Shown here: positions 48,351 to 64,000 of the stretch, one piece after another
Numbering within the stretch: position 1 is the stretch's first letter
How the letters are laid out: every line of letters starts with the position of its first letter
NCBI RefSeq assembly: GCF_040807025.1
Contig: NC_090968.1
Coordinates: forward strand, 5,383,906-5,447,905
Direction of reading: 5' to 3'
DNA from: Struthio camelus
Taxonomy: Eukaryota; Chordata; Aves; Struthioniformes; Struthionidae
Length of the DNA stretch: 64,000 bases
Notes under the pieces: generated by a model
The model's input: only the letters and a program-made list of their open reading frames with translations
The model's database searches: none
What the model was told of the DNA's origin: nothing
Position numbers and translations under genes: made by a program

Positions 48351-51300
48351 CGGTCGTTACAGAATATATTTTATTTATGGAATTTTACAAATAACTTTAC
48401 AACTCACATGACATAAGTTATGTTCTTTGTTTCAACAAGTATTTCTTACAACACCTGAGTTATTAAAATACTGAGATGGAACTTGAGCTTCTAACCAGAC
48501 ATGGAAAAGGGAAACACAGATAAAAACCCCATACAAGCTCAATTGCTGTCACCTTCCCTTCTCATTCTCCCGCCTGCTCCATTCCTTCCCCAAGGGTTGG
48601 TACTGGCCTGCCCAGGCTAGAGACAGGCACTTTCTCCCGCACAGCCCTTCGGTGGCAGAAGGGTCCCCTGTCCCACAAAACTCCCCTAGCAGCTGGGAGA
48701 ATCCCTTCCGAGAGCTTTTAGGTACCTCTCGGCAAGGAGCCTTGTTTCTCCAAGGGACATTGCACCTCCTGAATCTCTGGGTTGCAAACTTCTCACAGTT
48801 GACTCAGTTGGCAAGAAACAGGGTTAAAATTGAAACGAGAAGAACACAGACTCATGATCTCCATGGCGTATCGAGGGGCCTGTACCAGCTCTGAGGAAGC
48901 TAGGCATCAGTTCTTACCACGTTTTCAGCTCTCTGAAACACAGATGACCTCCCAGCCATAGTCTGCAACTGTGAGGTAGTCCCCAGGGGACAATGTCAAA
49001 AGATTTCCCTCCTCGCCTCCAGTGCAAAGGCCTTCCCATCTGTGCACACCACTGAACTGCTCCTGCCAGGCATGACTTAGCCCTGGCAGGGCTAAAGCTG
49101 CCCTCTGCCCTGTGGAAAGCTGCCAATGATATGGTGCTTTCCAAATACTTCCTTGAGAGAGAACAGGCAACACATATGCCACCCTTCAAAGGATTTAATT
49201 TTTCCACATCAACTTAGACAGGGCTGTAGCTCTCAGCAGGGAAAGGTAGCAGCTCTCCCTTCAAACACCAGTATAGGAGGCTTGTCATCTCTTAACTTCA
49301 ACCCAGAACTTGTCCTGGGAAGCTGTGGCAAAGGACACAGCTCTTCTTGATTGCTGCCTTGCCTGCATGTCTCAGAGCACCACAGGCCTGCAACACCTCG
49401 AGATACTTAGCAGTCATTCAAGAGACGCCATCAGACAATGATCACAATTATTTAGGTTCGAGCCTGGACACAGCAAAGATACCCCAGGAGGGGCCCAAGG
49501 TAGAGGATTTCCTCCTGACTACTGAGGAAAACAGCACAGCAGCCACCTAAAGTGTGGGCAATGACCACGAGGTGCTGCAGACGTGGCCGGGGTGCCCTGC
49601 CGGAACAGACCACGCTGCTTTGAAGCGGACCAGCCGCACAGAGAGAAGAGTGACTTACAACAACTGTCCACCTGAACAAGAGGCACTGCTGCATGGGATA
49701 AAGCAGAGTGCATCTCTCCTCGAAGGTGCCACGGCAGCCACGGGAGGGCAAGGGGAGGGAATCAGGCCAACTGCATCCTCTGCCACCTCTTTCCAGCTGA
49801 TCCCCTCTGGACTCCAAGGGTACTACAAGGATACTGGTAGTGCCACACTTCGACCTAGGGACTCAGTGACGACTGTTAGGAGCATAAGAGGAATACAATC
49901 CAGCTTTTACCTAAGGCAAATTGGGAACTACAACCAGGCACCAGCAGCCAGTGATCAAACTACCTTATGATGCTGCTGGATGGTGCTGATATGCCTGCAG
50001 CCCTAAAGGCTGAGGTGGCTTATCTCTTTAGATGGGTAGGAAGGGGAGTGAAAGCTCTGCGGATACACTGGCACACCTTCCATTTTGCCTTCCAACAAGG
50101 GTGGAAAGGAAGGTGTGGAGGGCCTGAGCCCCTGCTCCCAGGGCAGGGCAGCGCAGAGCCGAGGTGGCAGGACAGCGGTAAGCCCATCACATGCACCTCG
50201 CGGCCACCTGCGCAGGCAGGAAACGAAGGATGACGCTCAGCGACAAGCCACTCTGGACGCGTCAGTAGCTCTGATCTGCAGAGCTCAGAGTGCTTTTCAA
50301 AGCAAGGCCAGCACCATTCCTTCATCCTAATCTGGCGCTATACCCACTAGGTTAAGCTGCCTAAATCAGCTCCTGTTTGTCAACGCGGCCGCAAACTCGC
50401 CACTGCTGGATGCAGGATAGGGTTTGGGACAGGCAGAGGGGACAAAGGGGTGCAAGGGAACCTCAAGTGACACGGGTGGGATGGACATTATCAATATGAT
50501 AATAAGTCAATTCACCTAGTGAATCTGGGGGAAGCCAGCCCAGAAGCAGAACTGTGAAGTGCCTGTTACACCCTTCTCTAGCTACTCCCTAAGGCTGGAA
50601 ACACACAACCTAAAGAGGTTCACAGTCTCTTTTTAAAACAAACAAACAAAAAACCCCCCACCCCCCTCCCCACCCTGAACCTCTGCAACTCAGCAGCATC
50701 AGTGTTTAAAAACAGATGTCTGATCACAGGTCTCATCGTGAACTTGGTCACAGTGTAAGGACCGCTTCCCTAGCTAGGAAGCCTGTGGCCAGGGCTCGCC
50801 GTCCCAGCTCTGCCCTTGCCTAGCGCTGCTCTCTTCTCTGCAGTATCGCTGCACGGCTTCCCACTGCAGAAGGAGAGGAAGGATTTTTTTCCTTACAGCA
50901 GCAGGGAGCCCAAGGGAGGTAACAACATCCTGCTAGCCTTCTCCTGGCGGCTGCCTGCATCCGTCAGTCCGACCTGCATGGGATACAGTTTGGTCTCCTC
51001 TGCTCCAAGCGTTGCTACCCAGAACATGCTCAAAAACTCTTGGCCCAGTTCTCCCAGGGTATCATCCAGGCTGCCAGGGCAGGAAAGAGCAGGGCAGAAC
51101 CAGGGCAGTAACTGCTGCAGCTCTGGAGACTTGTTTCTGAAGACAGCAAGGATGATGCTCAAATCACGAGCCATCTTCCCCGAGCCTCCGTCGGCTCCTC
51201 TTGCCCTGGGCCATCTGTTCTTTGAGCGGAGCTCTGAGGACCTGGCTGGTACATAACTCTCCGAGAGGAAGGAGACCCTGTCCTGGTCTCTGTGCTCCCG

Positions 51301-51894
51301 AAGGAACGCTACCACCTCCCCACGCAGGAGAGAAACACCAACTCCCTGTGCGATGCCTGGGAACACGGCGGCTCTCCATTCCCCTTCTTTGCAGTGGTAC
51401 TTTTCATGCCCCGTGCATCCATTCCCTGGTAGATGAGCAGGCAGAGGCAGCTCGCGTCCAGCGCTAGCCCTGTATCCCGCAGCCCTCGTCCTCCTCACCC
51501 TCTGCAAAGGGGCTGGGAGAACATCATGTCCCATCAGACCACTCCAAAAATAAGGAGAGCAACATGGCTAGAGGAGCTCCTATATCCCAACTCCATCCTT
51601 CCCAGGAGATGTGAGGAGAGGAGGGAAAGGATATGACACTGGAAAGAGATCCTCTTGTCAGTTCGGTCCTAGGGCAAAGGGGATTAAGCCTCCCCTCACC
51701 CTTGAATCAAAATAATATGAAGTCTATGGAATAGTTTTAAAAGCAATGCCTCTTCTTCTGTAGTGCTTTGTGCTGTCAGTGCCTGCACAGGTACCGTCGT
51801 ATGCTTGCAGCAGGAAAAGAAAAAAAGAAAATTCCCCCTTCCCTCCCTCCCCCCCAAACGAAAAACTGATACAGGTCTCCGAGATGGGCTGGTC
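48350..51894 (-). other. SLC39A14: Probable SLC39A14 3'UTR (about 3.5 kb)
   Basis: Sequence from the ZIP14 stop codon to the first canonical minus-strand AATAAA. No protein-coding signal was found; the 213-codon open frame at 50893-51534 has no recognisable domain. A proximal ATTAAA (49199-49194) is a possible earlier site. The length agrees with the long 3'UTR known for mammalian SLC39A14, but no direct proof is visible. Confidence 0.55.
48370..48375 (-). terminator. Poly(A) signal AATAAA, likely SLC39A14
   Basis: AATAAA on the minus strand, followed about 30-55 nt later by a GU-rich stretch (GTGCTCTGTGTGCT, 48340-48325 approx.) that fits a downstream element. Cleavage would fall near 48350. 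Confidence 0.6.
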
Positions 51895-58550
<6,656 letters not shown>

Positions 58551-59398
58551 GGTGTCTCAGGGATGCTGCAAGAGAAGACACGTGTTGCGGTGAGCCTTAG
58601 CATCCTCAGCAGCTCCAATCACTGCGCGATCTAAGGGCTCCTGCAGCAAAGCCCTGGCCCTGTGCTTCTCCCCTTGCCCGGGACGGGTTTCCTAATGCTG
58701 AGGGCCATGCGCCCAGAAGGGAGGGTGGCAGGGCTCTTCCGCCCTGTGGCTCCATCAGGAGATGGCAGCAGAGGACAGCAGATTTCTTTGCCAGGAAGCC
58801 CCAGTCCAGAGAGGGGAAAGCTTCCCACAGTCAAGGCCCAAAGCACCCCAGCCCCAAGGAGGGACTGGACAGCTGGTTTTTGCTCTGCATGATGGGTCAA
58901 GCCCAAAGGAGCTGCTTCGCCTGCCTTCGATGCAGGGAAGTTGTCGGCTGGCAGATACCGAGCTGAAAGCAGGGTCTCTGCAGCAAATGGGGTGAGAGTG
59001 TCAGCCGCCCTGGGCAGAGTGAGGAAGGCAGCCGAGAGGAGCACCGTGACATGCCTAAAGCTGTGCACTCCCCGGGGCAGCTCTGACCCTGCGGAGAAAG
59101 AACAAGGCACCAGATGCTTCAGATCAGCCTCTCCAAGAGGAGCGTGCTGCTGCATCTTTTGATCCCAGCAGGGCAGACAGGGCCAGACCAACTTTCAAGC
59201 TGGATGCCACAGCTGCTGCAGCGAACGGGAGCCATAGCCTACCAGCGCTGGCTGGAAAAGACATGTAAAGCATGACATAGCCCTGGGAGCAGCTTGGCCA
59301 GCCCACAGATATCCACCACTTCTCTTCCGCCCAAGCCAAACTCTAGGCACCACTTCCCCGAGCACCCCTGCTCCCCTTCCTCGCCGCAGGGCACTCAC

Positions 59399-59478
59399 CA
59401 CAGCCACGTGCCGAGGCGTGGAGAGCTGCTCGGACACAGCTCCCGGGGGCTCTCCGGCGCCGCAGCAAGTCAGAGTCC
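59399..59478 (-). other. SLC39A14: Candidate 80-bp SLC39A14 5'UTR exon
   Basis: It has a near-ideal acceptor (CTCTCTCTTCCAG) and a consensus donor (GTG|GTGAGTGC) on the minus strand, contains no ATG, and lies 833 bp upstream of the exon with the start codon. The shape and place fit a non-coding leader exon. I recall no specific homologous sequence. Confidence 0.45.
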
Positions 59479-59610
59479 CTGGAAGAGAGAGGCTGGCGGT
59501 GGGAAAGCAGGCAGGAGCAAGCAGTGAGGCAGGTACGATGCCAGGAGCACCAACCCAGCTGCAGTGCAGCTCCTCTGCAAGCTGGGTCCTGGTGGTGCCC
59601 ACCAAACCGG

Positions 59611-59618
59611 CCACGTCA
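59611..59618 (-). promoter_or_regulatory. UPRE-like site TGACGTGG (second copy)
   Basis: Same CCACGTCA core and same flanking CCGG and C as the site at 62081, about 130 bp upstream (transcript sense) of the candidate 80-bp leader exon. Confidence 0.4.
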
Positions 59619-62080
59619 CGCACAGACACCCCAGCCGGGGCACCACTTGTGCCAGCTGGACAGGGACGCACGCACCTCGGCACAGGCCCTCGTGAAGGCA
59701 GAGGGAGAGATGTGCCTACCCGCGTGGAGGACGCAGGAGCCCAGAGGCCAGAGGTGGCATGCTCATTAGGTTATATTTTAACTATGCTAATTACAATGAA
59801 CCGTGTCCTTCCCGGGCGGGACAGTAGATGCCTTTATAATATTTGTCTAGAATCAATCCTTGCCCTCTCTGCTCCTTTCATGTATGCCGGAGATCAATAA
59901 AAGTGAAGCAGCAGAGCTCTGGGGTGAGTGCCGGGGTGCACCCACCAACGCGCCGGGTGCAAAGAAAGGCCCCGGGAGAAAACACAGGAGGCTGCACACG
60001 TCCGACACGTCCACCCGAGACACTGGAGCTGTGCCCAGCCTTGCCTTCCTGGAAAAACTTTACTGGAAGGTGAACAGCAGATTTGGGATTCACAAGGACA
60101 CACCGCCTGCCGCGCAGAAAAACAACTCTGCCCTCCGCGCTCCGCAGCTGCACTTGGCTAACCCGCTGCCTCCGCGCGCCTGCCAGCGGGGCTGCTCCCA
60201 GCCGACACCGAGGAACAGCGGTGCGCTCCCGGCGGAAGGCCCTGGGGGTCCGCACACCTCCCACGCGTCACGCTGCTGCAACGAGCAGGAACAGCATCGG
60301 CCAAGCGGAGAGGGCACAGGCCTCTCGTGGCGTGGCTGGGGTGGAAAACGCCCCGCATACACGTTGCCCAGGCAGACGGGATCCTCGCCAACCCTCTGCT
60401 GCTCACTGGGGTCACAGCGCATGGAGCAAGCCACCACCAAAGCACTGGACGTGTGACGAGTTCTAGGACAGCAGCACAGCTCGCAAACCACCTGGACACC
60501 GTGGACTTGGAGGTTTTCCATAGGAGGGAAAGGTTACAGCTCTGGTCTGGCGAAAACATTGCTACGAGGCCTTATCAGAGCAAACCCAGCGTGCCAGGAA
60601 ACGTATCCATCTCCCTGGGAAGGTCAGCTGCACCCTTTGGGCATGTGTTTAGCCAGAGTCCAAAGTAAGTTTTGACCTGGGAGGCAGCACATCTTGCGCC
60701 TCCAGTCGTCTCTCCTCCCACCCCTGGGGCATTTCTGCAAGCAACACCCAAGCAAACCAGACACCGGTCCCCAGGGGCCAGGACTTCTTCCTCCTTGCAG
60801 AGGAATCAGAGCTGAAACAGTGCTTCCCGGGCTGCAGGAGACAGGGTTCGAGCCTCCGCTCTGGGGCAGAGCCTTTGGAGACAAAACGGGCCGATCCTCA
60901 CCGGTGGCAGGGGTCAAAGCACCGAGGAGGAGGAGGGATGCTCAGGTACCACAAAGGGTTACCGGCTGGGCCACGCTCCAGGCCCGCTGCTTCCCCCCAC
61001 CGAAGGACGCGGGTGCCAGGACGCACACTGCCTTGTGGCTTCCCCTCGGCGGCCCGGGGGGCTCCTCAGGGGAAGCGGTTTGTGGGGGATACCCGGGGGG
61101 GGGGTGCTCTGCGTTCAGTGCCGATTGCACGGCTCCGTGGGACCAGCCCTGCCTCCGGCGCTGGGTAAATCCGGGCTCCGGCCCTGCGGCCGGCCGCGTC
61201 AGCACCCCGCCGCGCTAACAAGCGGCCTGTGCTAACGGGTTGCAGATTTCGGTCTCCTCCAAAAACAGACCCGAGACATTTTTGAATGCCGGCCAACCAA
61301 TTGTTCTGAAAATAGACTTGGCTGGTTGGAGGCAGAGTCCTGCCCGAGGCGGCGAGGCCGAGCCCGGCAGGGCTCCTCCGTGCCCCGCGCACACGGCAGC
61401 AGGGCCGCGGGCGTGCGGCGGCCCCGACCCCCTCCGGGCCGGGGCTGGCTCCCTCCGCAGCAACCGCTGCCTGCCCCTTCGGAAGGGCCCACATTCCCGC
61501 AGGTTTTAAGAGCTTACTGCCACTTTGCGAGCTTTGTTCTCTAGGAGAGCACCAGCCTGGGAGGTTTCAGCCTCCTCCCGCAAGGGCTTAGCCCAGATGC
61601 TTTGACTTAACCCCTCTCCTCCCAAAAGAGGGGAATAAGCTCCTCTCTCTGGCAGCACGTGCAGGCCAGCCTGGTGCACTTGGACTTGCACCCTCGCCTT
61701 GGTGACCGCGACCACCAGCTCTGCGCAGGTACCCGAGAAACCTCTGCCGCCTCCGCCGCATGCCCCAGTGAAAGCCAAACACCCTCCTCGGCCTCCAGAA
61801 CTCCTTCAGGCTCCCTGTAAAGCCAAATCCTCCCTTTCCAAGGCCTTGAGAGGCACCAAGGTCAGGAGCCCTCGGGACGCGGCGCTGAACGTCACTGGGC
61901 CGGGACACGCAGTGCTTTTTCCACATCTCGCCCCGAGGCTCGCTCGGCCCCGTGCCACCTCCGAGCAACCTGCGCACGGTTCCCCGCTCCGTGGGAGCTA
62001 ATCGCGCCCGGAGCGCCCGCCTTATCACCAGCGCCACAGCACGCAGCGTTCCCACACCGCAAAGCCCTCCCCAGCGCCGG

Positions 62081-62088
62081 CCACGTCA
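62081..62088 (-). promoter_or_regulatory. UPRE-like site TGACGTGG
   Basis: CCACGTCA on the plus strand, which is TGACGTGG on the gene strand, the core recognised by ATF6/XBP1. It shares the 13-nt context CCGGCCACGTCAC with the site at 59611. Confidence 0.4.
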
Positions 62089-63177
62089 CCGAACCTGCTC
62101 CCAAAACCACCCCCAAGACGGGCACATCCAGAATACGTGGTGCAAAGCCGGACTTCAACTTTTACCCAGCTGCCAAACAAAAGGCAGGGAGTGTCCCGCA
62201 GGGATTTTCAGTTTCACCGACTCCTGGCTCAGCCCCTTGTATTTTGAAGAAGAGATGAGGTGGAAGAGCCGCTCCTCAGGAAGGAGAGCGCAAGGGGGGT
62301 GGCACGGACAGGGCTGGGAGTCTCAGACCCCCCCGAACATGGTGGAGGCCATGGCAAGGCAGGGAGGGTGTAAAGCGCATCCAAGCGCCGGCTGCTTCCT
62401 CCCAAGGAGGAGCGCAGCAGAGAGGGGCACGGAGGAGGCTAGCCAACGCGCCGGGGAGACAAAACCCTGCTGCGGCCTCGCCGCGATCTCTCGCCGCCAC
62501 TGCCAACTGGCGTAGCCCCCCGGGCTGGCCGGCATCCCCTCCGCTCCCCGCCGCGTCTGACCTTCAAGGGCGTCCCCTCGCCGCCTGCACGGGTCGCAGG
62601 GCCCTTCGCCCGGTTCTCCGAGAGCGCCGCAGCCCGCTCGGCTCCAGCTCAAAGGCAGTCTGCAGCGTTTCCTGACTTGCTGGGGGGCCCACAGAGGAGG
62701 AGGAGGAGGGAGGACGCCCGCGTCCCAGGCGGGACCAGCTCCGGGCACCCTTGGCTTGGCCGGACCCCAGCACCTGGGAGCAGTGCTGCCGAGTGCGGCT
62801 CGGTGTTTGACCTACTTTATCGCTCGCTCGCCTTCCCGGCGGCCCCGCAGCGGCGGGACGGGGCAAAGAAAACCTGCCCTCACCCCGGAGCGCCTCGCAG
62901 CCCGCAAGCGCGCTTCGGCCTCGCTGCTGTCGGACGCGGGGGATCGATGCCCTAGGGAGACGCAGGGTGATGAAAGCGCAAAGGAGGAAGAGCCAGAGCC
63001 TCAGTCACGGATTCACAGCTCATTTCCCTAAATTAACTTCACCCCCACCCCCCCATGCTTCCCGAGAGCTATCGATTCCGATTGCAAAACCCTCCCAACC
63101 GGGAAGGGAATGTCAGGAACAACTTGTGCAAAGAAAAAACACCAGCAAATAAGCACAGCAACCGACGCTTCCCTCAC

Positions 63178-63380
63178 CAGACGCTTCCCGAAATCCCACG
63201 TAAAACTCGCTCACTGTCGCAAATGGTGCAACACCCGGGGGGGGGGGGGGGGCAACGAGCCCCTGGGGGAAGCGGCGCCAGCGGCGCCAGCAGCACGCTC
63301 TCATGCCCCGCTGCGCAACAGCGGGATCGCCAGCGAAGCGGCGCGCGTGGGAGCTGCGGCCAGATGTGCAATCTGCGCCT
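63178..63380 (-). other. SLC39A14: Candidate SLC39A14 first exon
   Basis: The CpG-rich segment ends at a good donor (CTG|GTGAGGG, exon side 63178) on the minus strand. The upper limit is a guess placed just below the CRE at 63400. A second donor (GACG|GTAAGACG, exon side 63526) could end an alternative first exon. Mammalian SLC39A14 is known to have a non-coding first exon. Its 16-G run (63237-63252) would be C-rich in the RNA. Confidence 0.3.
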
Positions 63381-63399
63381 TCACACCTGGAAGAGCCGA

Positions 63400-63407
63400 T
63401 GACGTCA
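63400..63407. promoter_or_regulatory. Full palindromic CRE (TGACGTCA)
   Basis: Exact TGACGTCA in the CpG-rich 5' region of SLC39A14, immediately upstream (transcript sense) of the candidate first exon. The motif is bound by CREB/ATF family factors. Use in this gene is inferred. Confidence 0.5.
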
Positions 63408-63529
63408 GGGAACAATTCCCATCGGGTCCGAGAGTTGTTTGCTTTGAGCCCGGGCAGACCACAGCGCCGAGGGCCTGCCGTGCCAGAAGCATTGCGTGCT
63501 TTCCCCCCATCGCTGCCCGTCTTACCGTC

Positions 63530-64000
63530 AGCTGGTGGACACGGTTGGTCCGGCATCCCTCCTCCTGCCCCACGTTTCCTCCCGCAGGCAGAGCGGCCGT
63601 TTGCAGCTGCTTTCACCACCAGCAGCTCAGAAAAGCTTGGGCTGAGCCTGCCCTGCAGTTCCCTTCCCCTCCTCTTTGGCCAAAGCTGTTTGCTGTTCGC
63701 GGTCCCAGCCTCCTTCCGGAGCAGAGACAGAAAAACCGCCCCCCCAGCGGCGAATGGCCCCGGACCTGTCTGCCGGCGGGCAGGTTTTCCATGCCCTCGG
63801 CACGTCCGCTCCCTTCCTCCGCGGCAGCGTGCCACGCTCGCGCCGCAGCTCAGCCAACAGCTGCCACCGCCTCTTTATTCCCCCAGGCGTCATCTGGCCA
63901 ACGTTACGTTTCTTTTCCTGTAGTTTTCCCTAAAAATCTCTAGCAGGCGTTGGTCCAGTCCCTAGCAGGCAGGTGTCCAGACAGCCAAACTGATGGCTGG
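63530..64000. other. Right edge of window, no gene recognised
   Basis: GC-rich at first, falling towards the edge. No match to PIWIL2, the expected next neighbour by synteny, was found. It may contain upstream promoter sequence of SLC39A14. Confidence 0.5.

Larger units (their letters stand above)
59479..63177. other. GC-rich upstream region of SLC39A14
   Basis: 3.7 kb between the candidate leader exon and the candidate first exon. It is rich in CpG in several patches (about 60.1-60.3, 61.0-61.5, 61.9-62.1 and 62.4-62.95 kb), with no coding sequence recognised. It contains UPRE-like CCACGTCA at 59611 and 62081 and metal-response-like TGCGCTC at 60222. Many open frames on both strands are products of high GC content. 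Confidence 0.65.

Noticed and set aside
50893..51534. 213-codon minus-strand frame downstream of ZIP14
   Set aside because: It lies within the inferred 3'UTR, has no recognisable domain and no independent promoter or splice evidence.
63530..64000. PIWIL2, the expected next gene by synteny
   Set aside because: No PIWI-domain or other PIWIL2-like exon could be recognised before the window ends.

Overview
The window is vertebrate nuclear DNA, most likely from a bird or a close sauropsid. The evidence is a compact, repeat-poor, GC-rich block with very CpG-rich promoters and C-rich minisatellites, carrying split genes with canonical GT-AG introns. The gene order matches human 8p21.3 (SLC39A14, PPP3CC, SORBS3), which in chicken I recall lying on a microchromosome. 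All genes recognised are on the minus strand, so reading from high to low coordinates follows transcription.

Layout. About 59.4-63.6 kb holds the CpG-rich 5' region of SLC39A14 (zinc/iron/manganese transporter ZIP14), including a well-formed 80-bp candidate 5'UTR exon. The coding exons of SLC39A14 run from 58550 down to 51895. I reconstruct 489 residues (human about 492), including both members of the mutually exclusive exon pair 4A/4B. A 3.5-kb 3'UTR probably ends at an AATAAA near 48.37 kb. From 48.3 to 46.4 kb lie a GC-rich intergenic segment with a plus-strand TATA box and the CpG promoter of PPP3CC. PPP3CC (calcineurin A gamma catalytic subunit) has 14 coding exons from 46398 down to 8299, encoding exactly 512 residues as in human. 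Its 17.5-kb first intron begins with about 1.3 kb of C-rich minisatellites. From about 8.0 to 5.3 kb is intergenic sequence. From about 5.3 kb to the left edge is a large CpG-rich block at the expected place for the 5' end of SORBS3 (vinexin). There I can place two candidate 5'UTR exons and one candidate first coding exon, but the predicted N-terminus does not match the vinexin sequence I know, so that assignment rests on synteny.

Function. PPP3CC is a Ca2+/calmodulin-activated Ser/Thr phosphatase subunit. SLC39A14 imports divalent metals at the plasma membrane. They are neighbours by conserved synteny, and nothing here shows a shared pathway. I see no mobile-element-rich region, CRISPR, phage, operon or other novel gene system. 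The points worth a second look are in RNA processing and regulation: the ZIP14 exon pair with a CU-rich tract beside it, a 30-nt calcineurin cassette exon with a UG repeat just downstream, G-rich minisatellites after PPP3CC exon 1, stress-response elements near ZIP14, and unassigned promoters and exons.
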